The notes under the pieces: model-generated
Database searches by the model: none
What the model saw: only the letters and a program-made list of their open reading frames with translations
Told to the model about the DNA's origin: nothing
Program-made: the position numbers and the translations under genes
Assembly (NCBI RefSeq): GCF_009730915.1
Contig: NC_052489.1
Location: 186,001 to 250,000, forward strand
DNA length: 64,000 nt
Source of the DNA: Dioscorea cayenensis subsp. rotundata
Taxonomy: Eukaryota; Streptophyta; Magnoliopsida; Dioscoreales; Dioscoreaceae
Direction of reading: 5' to 3'
In this document: positions 26,184 to 39,239 of the stretch, piece after piece
Position numbering within the stretch: position 1 is the stretch's first letter
Layout: every line of letters begins with the position of its first letter

Positions 26184-26324
26184 TCTATATATATCCCCAC
26201 TTCTCCCCCAACCTTTCTCACTGCTTTCCTCTCATCATCAACAACAACAATAAGAAGGGAAGAAGAGTAGAAGAGAAGATCCAGGTGGTACTACTCCTCT
26301 CTCTCTCTCTCTCTGTCTTCATTC
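26184..26324 (+). promoter_or_regulatory. TATA-like box and CT-rich leader of the ERF gene
   Basis: CTATATATAT at 26184-26193 is followed by a C/T-rich segment, a CAACAACAA stretch and a (CT)n run at about 26297-26313, directly before the ERF start codon at 26325. The placing fits a short 5'UTR; no transcript evidence is available. Confidence 0.6.
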
Positions 26325-26918
26325 ATGGCTCCCAAAGAGAAGAAGCCCCGTGCTTTTGTCAAAGCTCCGGCCATCAACGACAAGGAACCGCACTACAGAG
26401 GCGTCAGGAAGAGGCCCTGGGGAAGATACGCGGCGGAGATACGCGACCCTGTGAAGAAGAGCCGTGTCTGGCTCGGTACCTTCGACACCGCCGAAGCTGC
26501 GGCGAGGGCTTACGACGCTGCCGCCCGTGACTTCCGTGGTTCCAAAGCCAAGACCAACTTCCCATCCCTTGATTCCCGTCCTGGTAGTCCTAGTAGCACC
26601 GTTGAGTCCTCCAGCCGCGATCCTTCCGCCACTCCTCCCGCGCTTGATCTCGGCCTTGATCTCCTTCACCGAAGCTTTCGGTTCCCCTTCCAGCCTTACA
26701 CGCCCGCCTCCGGCATCCACCCCATGTTCCTCTTCGATCCTAATCGGCACCGCTTTGCCGTCGATCCGTCCATGGGATTGAGGGATCCTCACGGTCCGGC
26801 CCAAAGCGACTCGGATTCATCCTCCATCGTCGATTTGCACCACCAGCTGTCACCACCGCCGAGGAAGATGGTCTTGGATCTGGATTTGAATCTCCCCCCT
26901 CCTCTGGACATCCTTTGA
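26325..26918 (+). CDS. AP2/ERF transcriptional repressor with C-terminal EAR motif
   Basis: Intronless, 197 aa. Residues 23-81 form one AP2/ERF DNA-binding domain: [19 protein letters not shown], then the second half [17 protein letters not shown], ending KTNFP. The Ala and Asp at the ERF-diagnostic positions of the second strand (AAEIRD and LGTFDTAE) point to an ERF rather than a DREB factor. The middle is Pro/Ser-rich. The C-terminus has [10 protein letters not shown], an EAR repression motif of the DLNxxP/LxLxL type that recruits TOPLESS-type co-repressors. This matches ERF group VIII (AtERF3/4/7-9 relatives), nuclear repressors that bind GCC boxes in ethylene, ABA and defence responses. 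The coding region is far more GC-rich than its flanks. The exact orthologue cannot be assigned. Confidence 0.92.
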   Translation: MAPKEKKPRAFVKAPAINDKEPHYRGVRKRPWGRYAAEIRDPVKKSRVWLGTFDTAEAAARAYDAAARDFRGSKAKTNFPSLDSRPGSPSSTVESSSRDPSATPPALDLGLDLLHRSFRFPFQPYTPASGIHPMFLFDPNRHRFAVDPSMGLRDPHGPAQSDSDSSSIVDLHHQLSPPPRKMVLDLDLNLPPPLDIL

Positions 26919-29572
26919 TCTCTGATTAGGGTTTCCAATCTTCTCTAATCTTTTAGTTGTTTTGCTGTGTTTTTTTTTTAAAAAAAATCTTAAACTTCTT
27001 TTTAAATTATTAAAATCTTGCTTGGAAAAAAGTATATGATATGTAAATACTAGAGCTTCACTTTTTTGCGCCGAGAAAAAAACTTGGAATAAATACTCGC
27101 AAGTTTTTCTCAGTGTTATATGTAGCTCAATATTATTATTATTATTATTATTATTAGTTTTTCCTTTGTTAATGTAACGCAATTTGTATTCTGAAAGAGA
27201 TAATGTTGTTATTAATTCCATGTTCACTTCAGAGCCTGAGATCTTCTTATTTGTGTTTGTTTCTCTGGTTTCATATTAAAGCTTATATGGTGTGCTGCAG
27301 GATTTTGTTGAAAAATTAAAAAATAAATTAAAAAAAATGTAAGATTTAATCCCAAAATTGCAAGTGTTATCTGTTTTTATTTCCAAGAGGCGAAATGAAG
27401 ATTAGACATGAAATAATTAATTAATATTTGGGCATAAATAATACATTATCATTATTATTATTTATTCAAATTATAATATCAGGTCTTGTTAATTGAATAG
27501 TAGTATGCTTTTTAAACCATCATCAAAACAGGATTTAATAAAAGCTAAATATATTACTAACAAAAAAAAAAAAAATTATGAGAAGGGGAAGCTAGTCAGG
27601 AAGTCGGTTAAGACTAGACAGGTATGTACAAAGGTGTGAAACTGAGACTTTGAAGAGTACAAAGTAAGCACTAAACAGACGAGCCATGGCATCAACATAT
27701 ATATTCATATTTTCATATTTGGACCACCACAAGCATAACAGTATAACACAACATCAAAAAGAAGAAATTAAAGAAGCAGGGAGAAGACTTTGAGACTTGA
27801 GAGTAGAGTTGAGGGACAGGGGGATGCGCGTTGATCTGGTCTCCGGATATGGAGCTAGGTGGTGGAGCCCACGTGTCGCGCAAAGCATTCTGGTTTAGTT
27901 GCCACTTGGCATCAACAACAACAATATAACACAATAAGAAAGCAAAGCCAGCAACCACTCGCTTTCGCTTTTAGCCTTAATTATACTTCTACTCTGTTAA
28001 TATTTTCTGTTATTCTAAAACTTTTTCTTTATTCAAGTCCCACATCCGGTTCACGCGGGGCGGCTCAATTGCTCCTCCTCCTACTCCTAACTCCTAACTC
28101 CAGCCAATGACATTGACATGGTCGGCACCCTCTCTCTCTCTCTCCTCTTCCTTGGTGGCCCCTTTATTTGTCTTTCATCCTCTGTTCCCACTTCCCACTT
28201 CCCACCCACTATTAAATTGATATTTTCATAAAATATAAATTACGATTAATATAAAACTCTGTACTATTACATATATATATATATTTTGAGAGAAAGGGGC
28301 TCATAATTATTTAATAAATATATTTTAATCAATTTTTTAATTTATTTATAAATAAGTATAAGTAAAAAAAAAATTCAATGTGTTTCTACATGCAATAGTC
28401 TAGCTCCCAATGTATAAATGAAGTTTTATAATAAAAAGGAAAGTAGATGTAAAGTGGTTTATTCACACTCTTTTGAAAAAACCAAACAAGTGCTCATTAA
28501 CCTCTAATAATTATTAAATGATTACCTTAATCTCATACATATATTTATAGATATATACACACACAAGTTGAATGGAGACTTTATGAGGTACACATTTAGG
28601 AAATAGTACTCTTATTTCAATCATTCAAATCAATTTATATATATATATATATACACACACGTGTATGTGTCTGTGTACGTGTGTGAAAGGAGAGAGAGAG
28701 TGTGTGTGATGGAGAGCTGGAGAAGTGGGAGGAAGCATCCGCAGGGCAGGTGACATGACAATGGCGCTTCGTGCAGCCCCGTTCAGGTGGGCCCCACACA
28801 ACACCCGCGTGATGTCTCGTCATGTGCGTGTGGGGCCTACTTTGTTACTGCTTCTAAGAAGCCCGGCACAAAACACTACTCCTCGTTTAGTCTTTTCTTT
28901 TCTTTAATAATAGCTGGCTACCTATGTTACTTATCATCATCCCTTCTTACTTAATATACATGCTTATCACGTGCTTTTCATCCTCGATAATTTTTATTCT
29001 CTCATAACTTTGATTCTTTTTTCATTTTATAATAATAAAATGTGTTATAAGGTTAATTAGTGCAATGTTTTTTTTAGAAAATTTAGTACTAAATCATCTT
29101 TAGAAAATCACAAGGGTCATATTATTATTTTTTATTATGCTTTTGATAGTTTAATTTTCCTATCGGTCAAAAGAAACTTTACCATGTATGAATAAAGAAT
29201 AGAGAATAGAATTACATAAATGTCACCAGAAAAGAGACACAATGAAAGCTTGCTACTTTTCTTTTCAAAAACATTTCTCCACCTTCAATTAATGGGACAA
29301 CACATCACTCACTCTGAAAACAAGAAGAAAAAAAGGCCACACTGGAAGTCAATGTGATATCAGGCGCTAGAATTCACATGTATTCGTACTTGGTACAAAC
29401 GCGTATTCTTGACTTTCAAGATCTAAACAACATTTGCATGATGATCACGTGGTGGATCGATGCTAAATAAAAATTAAATATATATATATAGGACTATATA
29501 TACTACCTTTATATCATGATTAAAAAAGAAGGGGTGCCTTTGATCATCAGAAAAGCAAATAAATAATAAGCA
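26919..29572. other. Intergenic between convergent ERF and MAP1B genes
   Basis: 2.65 kb with no supported gene. It contains the ERF 3'UTR, an (ATT)n run at about 27130-27157, CT tracts near 28127-28143, and an (AT)n/(AC)n/(GT)n composite at about 28637-28686. 28774-28850 is GC-rich with GTGGGCCCCAC and a nearby GTGTGGGGCC. Short open frames here lack any recognisable protein feature. Confidence 0.5.
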
Positions 29573-32500
29573 TCAGCACTTTGTGAGAACCTCTGCACCA
29601 GTCCGGGTGATTAATATTGTGTGCTCAAATTGTGCAGCAGGGCTGCCATCGGCGGTGAGTGTAGTCCATCCATCATCCCATGTAATGCAATCTATGCTTC
29701 CCATTGTCAGAATGGGCTCTGCAAAAACTTATCATTGTTAAAATACACTAGAACTTAAGTTGGTTATCATTCCTATTTTACTAAATGTTTGAAGAGAAAC
29801 AAACAATCATATCTACATTTCTGTCTATGAATATGATAAAATATATAAGTTGCATTTTTCAGAGCTATACTACTATAATCCTCTTATCTTATTCGTGCTT
29901 TTTATTCCACCATTCTAATATTTAACTAGTCCAAAGCTACTAATTAATGTGACCCCTAAGAAAACATAATTCCTTGGTGAAAGTTCCTATTTATAAATCT
30001 AAGCATGGAATAACATGCACATACCTATGGTAAATGTTTGGCCTTCAACCATTCTTCCTGATCTGTCATTTCCTGTAGAACATCAGATCAGGAGACAAAT
30101 TATCAAAGAACATTACAGTCCAAGATGCATGTTATTTAAGTGTTATTATTCAGAAAGAAAATTTGAAGAAGTCAAATTGCAACCATGTTTATCATTCTAA
30201 TTGCAAATATATTTGAAGCGTAACTTCGGGTTAATTATAGATGACTGGGTGCCAGATACACCATTTATCATAAAGAAGATTACTAAAAGCAAAACACATC
30301 ATGAAAATAACTTGAACATATCACTCACGGTGATGTAATATAATTGGTTCGGAGTGAAATACAGTTCCAACACCATGCCCGACAAACCGGTCGACAATAC
30401 CATAGCCATATCTTTCAGCATGCTCACTGTGAAAATTAGAAAGTTGGAATGAAATTAAATTCCTCAGACAAACTTAAATCAAATAGAACACAAGGATGAA
30501 AAATAATCAACTAACATATCCAGGCATATTATACATGCAAATAACACTGTTTATTCTTAGAGCAATTGCCACGCACTGTAACTAAAGTGTTTCCATTAAA
30601 CATTAGAAAGAAATCTGTGCATTTTCCAAGAAATGCGAACCAAGATGATGAGGCGTGTACAACGATAACAACAACAAGGGATATGCCGGCCTGGTTACTG
30701 GTCCTGGTTACTGGTCAGGGTGCAGGGTATAAGACCAATGAATGGCATATTCCAACCAAAGTGATGACACGAAAAGTGAAATTATGATCCGTGAATATTA
30801 AGGTGTATGCCAAGGTGCCACATGAGAAAAAAAAAACATGAATGCACAAGTTGCTTACAGAATTCAGGACGCATTCATGAACCCTAAAAAAAACAGGTTT
30901 TGGACTTTGATCCTCCCGTAGAAAGAAAGGTGCCAGTAACGCAAAATTCTTGGCATCACTAAAAAGAACTGTATACAACAAAATCTAATTGATTTATGGA
31001 CTAGCAAACTACCATCTACAAGACACAACTGCCAGTGGAATACGATTAAAAACAAAGTATTCACATTTAATTATATATCCTCGAACGTTTCATTGGCAGC
31101 AAAGAATCTAGGGCACATGGCATGAAAACCACCTCTCCTTTATTATGAAGGAATAAGGCGGCTACATTTAACCATTTCCAAGCACTATACATTTGTCAAC
31201 AACAAACGCGGTCATTAAAAATATCCCATTATAATGTTGAAAAGTATGAATGATTTGGTTGAGATATTACCAGGATCAAAGGAGATTTGATAGCTGTAAT
31301 TTTGCATATCCCTATGAATTAGCAGAGTTTAAAATAGAATAACAGTAGTAGTTATTTCTTTCCTGATTTCATGCTCTGTATAGTCTATAAGAAGAGTCGT
31401 AAACATTATTTAATACGATAAGAGGAAAAGGTAGTAATTGGTGTTTGATTCCTCAACCCATCTTTGCCTTTTCATATATATTTCATCGGTGGTAGCGTCT
31501 GCATTAGTTTCAACATATCACTATAGCTGACCTTATTCTTTTGCCGATCTTTTTAAAGCTGGCGCCATCTTTGCAGACAGAAATTGCCCTTTGCAAACAT
31601 TCTTCAGTCACCTAATGAGGAAAAACATAAGATACAGAAATGAGTAATTTCTGGATGAAATAATCATCAAAACCTAATGCTTTTACTATCTAGTAACTAA
31701 AAGGACAAATATGCAACAAGAAAAAATTTCAAATATTCTCAAATCTTTAACTGAAGTCTGTCTTTGAAAGTTTTGCTTAGCTGTGGGTTAACCTAATGTG
31801 GGAAATGGATTCTTCATTTTATGGGATCAGGATCCAATCTGTTTTGGATAGTTTTTGGGTCAGTGGGGCATAAAGAACATTGCATAAGGTTAAGCACTAA
31901 TTCATAACTTTTACGCCTGAACAAATAGAAAAGTTCATCTGAAGAAAGTCTGCATAAGTTTTCGCTTCCTCCCTATTAAATTTGTGTATCTTCCTGACAA
32001 TCCTTGGCATCCTTAACTAAAGAAGCCAGAGTTTGAAAGGAGCAAGATGCATAAAACTTTAGCTACAGCTTTTACGAGTTGCATTGATTACTTAATATCA
32101 TGAATTATGGGTGATGAGCGTGTTAGATGTGTTAGATGTTCCCCATCAGACCTGGCTTTACAACCCAAAACAGTAAATTCATCAAGTTTTAAGTCATAAA
32201 ATGAGTTCTAACAGCTAAAACTCTAAAACTAGCTTGTAACTTGCATTACAACGCATACTGGCTGAAGTCCTTAGCTCCTTGTTTTTCCCTCTCATTTTGT
32301 TTTTTCCCTCTCTACTTCTCTTTCATATTTACCTTTTAGTTTTTGCCTTGTCTCCACATCTAGTGGAGTGTTTAATGGCACCTCTCTTACTATCTTCTTC
32401 ATTGTTCTTCTGCTTGTACCCTTTTTTGTCTTTTAATATATCATGGTTTATGCACATTTTCACAGAGAAAAAAACTTGCATTACCACGCGCACTTATTAA

Positions 32501-35500
32501 TGAGCTATAGATCTATGGTAATCTATTTTTCAGTTATATTGGTTATGCTCTTGCATATCATCCATTTCCAAATCTCAACTTCCAAATGACTGTTTCCACA
32601 CCAAAATTTGGCTCAAATAGTTGTGAGTTCAGAAAAAATATCTTAATCGAAAGAATTCAAGAAATAGTCTGCTTTTGCAAGTATGTTGCATCTTCCTAGT
32701 AAAAGTAAATTTTAATCTCAATCAGCTATATGAGATCTCCAAATTGCTAAATCTAATTCCTAGTTGACATTCAAAAATTTAAGGAACCACATAACACATG
32801 TATCATAAAAAAAGGTAAATGAAGTAATTGATGAACCAAGTAAATTCTTTACCCGCACAAGCCGTTGCATAGGTTCATTAACCTTGCCACACAAAAATGT
32901 TTTAGAAGTGTCCCCATGGTAGCCCTGAGACAAAAATTGCAAGCCTTAGCATTAGATAGGAAAGGTGTTAGTAATTACATTTACATGCGGAATTTGTATC
33001 TCCTCTGGGAACTATTCTTTAGCAGCATTGAAACTGTAATTAATTTAGAAAATGAAACTTGAGCTGAATTTATTTCCCACACTGAAGCATAAGAAAAATA
33101 AGTATGGGTATCAAGAAAATTACAATTAAAGGAGCATATTTAGTTGCCCATGTTCACTTTCAGCACAAAATCTATAGCTAATGCAATCTTTCGCATGATT
33201 TCCACCATGCCCATCCAAGTTTCCTCCAGTTTGTTTTTTTTCTGGCTTTTCTTAAGTCAGCTGACAATAAACTAAAATAACCGGTCTGCATGAATAGGTA
33301 AATCATAGATTATACATGAACAATCAAATCCCCTCAAGATGTATTTAATGGCACATTAGCAATCTCAAGAGGATGTTTGGCTCTCCCTATAAACCTAATT
33401 TAATAGCAGGCTCTTATTTGCTTAAACTCTTTGTACAATGGATACTAAAGCAATAGCTCAAGATCAAAGTTTATGTCAAAACGAGAACAATAGCACCTCA
33501 AGATAGGAAAATATCAAAGAATCGTGAGTAATCAAGCGCATAGAGTAAGAGGAAGAAAATAAATGAAAACTGGAACATACATTCAAATAGACTGTCACAT
33601 CAATGTTGATAATATCCCCATCCTGCACAAACAAGGTAAAGTTTTGCAAAGAGAATTATATAGCTCATGTCTCTTGTCGATATGATTGAATAAAAGAATA
33701 ATAAGATGATAGTCAAATTCCAAAACCTGTAGACGCCTAGAATCAGGTATTCCATGGCACATACACTCATTTACCGATGTGCAGACACTTTTTGGAAAGC
33801 CACCATACCCAAGGGGAGAAGGATAAGCCCCAGCATCAATGATCATCTTGTGTACTGCTTTATCAATTTCATTTGTTGTTATAGTTGGCTGACATAAAAG
33901 CATATCTTAGCAATCATTTCATGCTGTAGTCATAGTATAAAATGATATGCTAGGGAAATTAAAAATACTTAATTTGCAGTAGACAAAGAAACAGCCAAAA
34001 GAATCTTCTTTTAGGATCAAAACTAATAGAAAATTATAGTTTGTTTCTTTAAAGTTGATCCACGACCTGGCAAGATTAAACCAAGGGCCTTCCTGCAAGA
34101 ATGTGCTGTCTGGCTCCTACTAACTATCATAAGAATTGATGGGCCAAAAAAAAACTCATGTTACCAGACTAATATTATCAACAATATTACTATGTTCCAT
34201 AATATAGAAATTGAAAGGCAACTGGCAGATCACCTAAGTGGTACCTCAATTCATGGTCATGTAGTGGGCATCTGAACATGAAATGAAATGCATAAAAGTT
34301 TACTTGATAAATATACTTAACGGAAGTACAAGTATTGCAATTTCTTTCCCTGGTGACAAGTCTCATGACATATGTAATCATGCTACAAGTAATTAACTAT
34401 TGTCCAGCAATGACATCATACACATTAATCCAATTTGTTTGGTGGCCCACATGATCAAAGTTTTACTTCCTAGAAAATTAATGTTTGGAGACACTTTGAA
34501 ATGAAGACTACCAATTTTTCCTCCAAACATCTGACAGGAGAAAATATGCATTAGAATTGATGCAAAGGAAAAGAGATGAACCTTAATCTAAAGTGGCGCT
34601 CTGTGTTGATATATGATATCTACCAGCTACACATGTAGCAGGTACCAAAATCAGTGTATAAAGCAACTGTTTATGATGATGAGCTATTACAATTTAGGTC
34701 TGCTCATCTTTTTTTTTTTAAAAAAAAGGTGACCTTTCCTTCAGTAGGTTATTGAGTGAAAGCTAAGAATTTCATTGCCAATATAACCATACAAGAAGCT
34801 GGTAATTAATCAAAATAATCACTCATACACTGAAGAATCACCATGTAGTATTCCTCAGAAAGCTCACAAAGTACCATATACAGTTCCAGAGATAACCAAT
34901 ACACCAGCAAGAAGCAACTCTCAACAGTAGTGAACTATGAAATTATAATGTAAAAGCAGATACCAGAACAAAATACAGTGATAATGGTTACTTCAACAAA
35001 GGAATGAGTGTGACTTATATCAGAAGTTTGGAACTACAGCAAGGAAATATATGGAAGTGAAAAGTTCAAAGAAATCGTCAAAATTGGATGATATCATTGC
35101 AAGAACCCTGGCAAACTGACAAAGTAAAGTGCATGCTTACCCTGACAAGTGTTCCAGCAAAGTCCAAAACACGTGCAGCAAGCTCACAGGAAGCTCTCAT
35201 ACGTGAGATTCCCTCTTCATCATGAACTTGATGCTCAATTGAAAGTTCAGGCAACACTTCTGAACCAGCATAAGGAGGTTTAGGAATGTGGTCTGGCACA
35301 AGGAGGCGCCCCGTGACCCTCCCACGCTTTAATGGAGGCCTTTTTCTTACTTTTACTGATTCTTCACTTTCTCGTGACCTACAAGAAATTAACATGTTGA
35401 ATTACTAAAATCGGTTGTCTGGCCTTTTTTCTTCCCTAATTAGTTAATGATATAATTGAGGATACATCAGCAATGAAGTTTGCCAGAGAAAATACTAAAT

Positions 35501-37073
35501 TAGCATGGTTCAGGAAATTTTAATGGCAGTTCACTCAAATACATTGCATGAGGATTTCATGCAAATGAATGAAAACTCTATGGTATCATGCTCCCATAGG
35601 TTTTTGCATAGGTTATTTTCAGCTAGTAATACATCTCCGTCAGGCTTCTACTTTGCTTTTCCATCATTAAGTTGATTGTAGTAAGTCAATAATTTATGCA
35701 AAAGACCACTAAGACATCAAGACATGCAACATGATAGAAAGATGAGCTCTCACTGTGGTCACACCATCCTCAGATTAATCAGATAGATGCAGATTCCAAG
35801 AAGGTGAAATATGCATGTCTAAGGTCCCCAATCAGATAACGGTAAAGATGCAAGACTATGTTCTTCAAGCTAGACAATGTCATCAAGCACAGAAAGGAAA
35901 TAAAGGCACTAGGAGAAATTAAAGATGGCCCAACACAGATGACCTACAAGATGAGCTTTTAAAATCTTACGTTAATAAAATCCACTATTAACTAGTCTTT
36001 CAAAACTTTTAGCAAAAATTCAAACTAAATGAAATCTTTTATCAAATGTAATGGATTACTAAATATCCAAGTCAAAATCCTATACTTGCCTATCTAGAGT
36101 CCATTTAACCAGTCAAGCAAGTAGAGAATATAATATTACATTAGCAGAAATAACACTCACAAGGCGCACAATATAAAGAATGAAAGCTCATGGCATACCT
36201 TCTTACCCTCATGGCCTCCTCTAACCCAAACAATCTTCTTGATACAATAACATTGTGCTTTTGATCAGGTGTTGTCCCTTAATCAAAGGAAAACATTATT
36301 ACTATCATCCTACTCTAAAAAAAGAATAATATGATAAATAAGGATGAAAATTCTCCATTAAAACAAATCATGGTTGTGTACAGAATAAATGGAAAACATA
36401 TGAAAATGGAATTTAGAAAGGATATATATTTCCATTAAAGAAGAATGTGAGAAGTTCATATCGCATAGTCCTACGAAGACAGTTTCCAATTGTTAAGACC
36501 AAAAACACAGACAACACACAATCTCTATACACTCGAATATAAGATCATCTTCTTTGATTTATCTCATGTTTTAGTTTTGATAAAAAAAAAAATATTTATA
36601 TATATATACCAATAGAGTGTAAGCGAAATATCTAAGCATGACACAGAAAGGTAGAACCTTCAAACTGAAAAGTGGTAGCATTACCATTGGGCATTCGCCA
36701 TCACAACATTTCTAGATACATTGATAGCATCCGAGTATTGTAAAGTTACTCCAAAAAAACTAGCCACCATGGTTTCATTTCATCACATGAACATCATTTA
36801 CCAGCAAATCTTAGTTAAAATACTGATTGAAAACAATGAGTAAAACGAATCAATGCAATAAGCACCAATTGATCATCTCGAATTCATGCAATTTTCTCCA
36901 TAACTTCCAAAATATAAGCAATCAGACAAAACAATAGAAGGGGGAATACCTCGGCGACTAATGGGAAGGAATTGGAGCCTGAGAGGCCGGCCAACAAGAA
37001 AAGGCCGCTCAGAGATATCTATAAAGGAGTGAGGCGATGGACAGAGCCCACCAATAGAGGCCTTCATCGCCAT
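29573..37073 (-). CDS. MAP1B: Chloroplast methionine aminopeptidase, type I (MAP1B-like)
   Basis: Ten exons on the minus strand: 37073-36950, 36277-36199, 35378-35141, 33888-33727, 33622-33581, 32924-32853, 31611-31532, 30426-30329, 30072-30025, 29718-29573 (stop TGA); 362 aa against about 369 in Arabidopsis MAP1B. The first two exons encode a Ser/Arg-rich N-terminus read as a plastid transit peptide. [11 protein letters not shown] and [10 protein letters not shown] precede the pita-bread catalytic fold. The five metal ligands are all present: D209 (NIDVTVY), D220 (YHGDTS), H283 (GHGVG), E315 (FTIEP) and E346 (QFEHT). It removes the initiator methionine from plastid-synthesised or imported proteins. 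Arabidopsis MAP1C and MAP1D are close paralogues; the N-terminal linker favours MAP1B. Head-to-head with the LEA gene. Exon 2's donor was set to AAG|GTATGC because the nearer GTAAG breaks phase. Confidence 0.92.
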
Positions 37074-37743
37074 GGAATCAGTTTGGAAGAATCAAAGAAG
37101 AAGAAGAGCACAAAGAAGAAGGAGAATGAAAGCTCGAAGTATGTGAATACTTCTCTCGAGCCTGCGAGAGTGATGAGAAGAGGGGAAGGCCGACCTTGGC
37201 CCTTGAGTTGTGGATAATGATCTATTCATCAATTGGACGGCTGAGATGCGATGAGTTGCGTTGCGTGGATTCTTTCACACCCTCCGATTAGACGTTGTTA
37301 AATTTACATTGCTTGCGGTCTTTGATATCGAGTTATTATTCAAATATATATATATATATATATATGCCATGTTTGCATCTTTAATATATGTGAGCCATCC
37401 ATTTTATTAAAAATAATAATAATAAACATAAAAATTGGATATGTATCGGGCTTCACATTTCACAGAAAATAATCATACAAGAAAATAACATAAAAAATAA
37501 ATAAATATATACACGATTAACTAACCAGTGGAGACAGGGAGAGAGAGAGAGAGAGAAAGACTTAAAAGAACAGGTGTCTCTTTCTCCCGCGACGCAGAGG
37601 CAAAACTATCCAGCATGCAGGATACGTGTCACAGTGCCACCGCCCCACATTCCCACGTCGCTCCTCTATATCCTTTCCAATTCTCAAAACTCTCAACTAA
37701 TTAAATCCCATCGAGTCTTCTGCACTGCATTAATTAATTAACC
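37074..37743. promoter_or_regulatory. Shared promoter between MAP1B (-) and LEA (+)
   Basis: 670 bp between divergent start codons. Toward LEA there is ACGTGTC at 37624-37630 and CACGTC at 37654-37659, ABRE-type ACGT cores typical of ABA/drought-responsive LEA promoters. A TATA-like TATATCC follows at about 37667-37673, some 75 bp before the LEA start. Toward MAP1B there is no TATA box, as is usual for housekeeping plastid genes. A (TA)n run lies at about 37345-37364 and (GA)n at 37540-37556. Confidence 0.6.
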
Positions 37744-38481
37744 ATGGCAGCCATATTGTTTGGAGCTCGAAGCACCATACTCAAGACCAATGTCACCAAG
37801 TCCCTCCCCCCTCTCCGTCCTAAGGCCAACAAGCTCTGTTTCCCAGCTGCCTCCAAATCCTCCAAGGTATATATATATACATATACGTATACAAACACTC
37901 TGAATTAATACATATATAACAATTAATGGGTTAATTACGGTTTGAATATTATTGTTTAATTTGTTTACTTGCAGGCCAGGGATGGTGGCACTTCCTCGTC
38001 TTCGGATGATGAGAGAGAGTTAAGAGACAAGACGAAGGAAGCAGCAGAGAGGACCAAAGAGAAGGCTAAAGAAGGAGTTCAGAAAGCTGAGGAAACGTCC
38101 GAAATGGCCAAAGAGAACACCAGAGAGAAGCTGGACAAGGCCAAGGAGGGAACAAAGTCCATGGGAGAGAAGGCCGAGGAGAAGGTAAAAGAAGGAGCGA
38201 AGAAGGCCCAAGAAGGAGCAGAGACTGCCAAGGAGAAGACCAAAGAAGGAACGAGCAAGGTGACCGAGACTGCCCAGAACTTGGGAGAGAAGGCCAAGCA
38301 GACTGTGCAAGGAGCTTGGGGAGCAGCCAAGGAAACCACGCACAAGATCAAGGAGACGGTGGTGGGGAAGGCGGAGGATGATCTTAATGCTGCTGCTGCT
38401 GCTGATGCAAAGAGGGAGGCTGATCTCAAGGCTGAGGCTAAGAGACGCGCCAGAGAGGCCACTACTAAGGATGATTTCTGA
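37744..38481 (+). CDS. Group 3 LEA protein (LEA_4 family), organelle-targeted
   Basis: Two exons: 37744-37866 and 37975-38481 (TGA); 209 aa. Residues 1 to about 45 are Ser/Thr/Lys/Arg-rich without acids, resembling a mitochondrial or plastid targeting peptide, and the intron falls just after it. Residues about 55-160 are degenerate 11-residue repeats rich in Lys, Glu, Ala and Thr (for example TKEAAERTKEKAKEG and AGAKKAQEGAETAKEKTKEG-type units), the hallmark of LEA_4 proteins. These are unfolded in water and become amphipathic helices on drying, protecting membranes and enzymes. The C-terminus is Ala-rich and ends TTKDDF. Promoter ACGT elements upstream fit ABA or desiccation control. The start codon has the good context ACCATGGC. 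Whether the target is mitochondrion or plastid is not settled. Confidence 0.9.
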
Positions 38482-39239
38482 GTTTTTTTTTCCCCACTTT
38501 TTTACAATAATCTTTTCCTTGAAATGCCTAAAGCACTGTGCCGCTAATATGTTATCATTTACCCCAAAAATATATATCAATATATATATATATATATATA
38601 TGGCTAAACATCATCTGCGGACGTTCGTAGAGTCGTCCGCAGATGATGTATAATATTTTTCGTAGGGTTGGATGACGCGATCGATTCGCCATCGCTACTG
38701 AGATCGACTGGGACTGGCTCGGATCAAAACACCGCAGCATCCCACTTTTTTTATGTACTTTATGAATAGTGCAGATAACGTTCATCGCTCACGTATCAGC
38801 GCTGCACCGCTGGATTGAAATTCAACGGCCCATATCAACGTTCACAGATTACGTTTCTGTGAACGTTGACAGAGGATGCATCCTCTATATATATTTATAA
38901 AGAGAATAAAAAATATTATAAAAAAATATATATTAAGTAGGGAGTTTTTGGAATTGGAGTGGATGAAGTCATAGATCGAAAAATAGTACTCTCACCAGAA
39001 GTGAGTAAAGAGCTGGTGAGTAAAGAGCTAGGAAAGACAGAAGGAAAAAAAAATAGATAGAAAGTGAGTAAAAAGCTAAGAAAGAAAGAAGTAAAAAGAG
39101 AGAGAAACAGAAAATGAAGGCAGCGAGATTGGTGAAGGCAACTGATAAAGCAACTAATTGGTGACACAAGTGACTCTGGAGTTCATGAAATCGAGAGAAT
39201 GTTTAATCTTTGCGAAGCTTCAGAAAAAGATTGTTGATG
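38482..39239. other. LEA 3' flank, inverted-repeat cluster and unexplained spacer
   Basis: After the LEA 3'UTR and a (TA)n tract (38581-38601) there is a segment with three perfect inverted repeats (listed separately), then AT-rich sequence. 38999-39080 carries three near-copies of GTGAGTAAAGAGCT. 39210-39239 may belong to an antisense L1 relic interrupted by the next element. No gene recognised. Confidence 0.5.
38609..38886. repeat. Cluster of three perfect inverted repeats
   Basis: (1) 15-bp arms 38609-38623 and 38634-38648 (CATCATCTGCGGACG and its complement), 10-bp loop. (2) 13-bp arms 38835-38847 and 38857-38869 (TCAACGTTCACAG and its complement), 9-bp loop. (3) A 16-bp palindrome AGAGGATGCATCCTCT at 38871-38886. 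The stretch is GC-richer than both flanks. It could be a small non-autonomous DNA element or a fold-back, but no terminal repeats or target duplication enclosing the whole were found. Confidence 0.8.

Noticed and set aside
38020-38580. Minus-strand frames of 127-186 codons over the LEA gene
   Set aside because: Leu/Ser-rich antisense shadows of the Lys/Glu repeat codons of the LEA gene.
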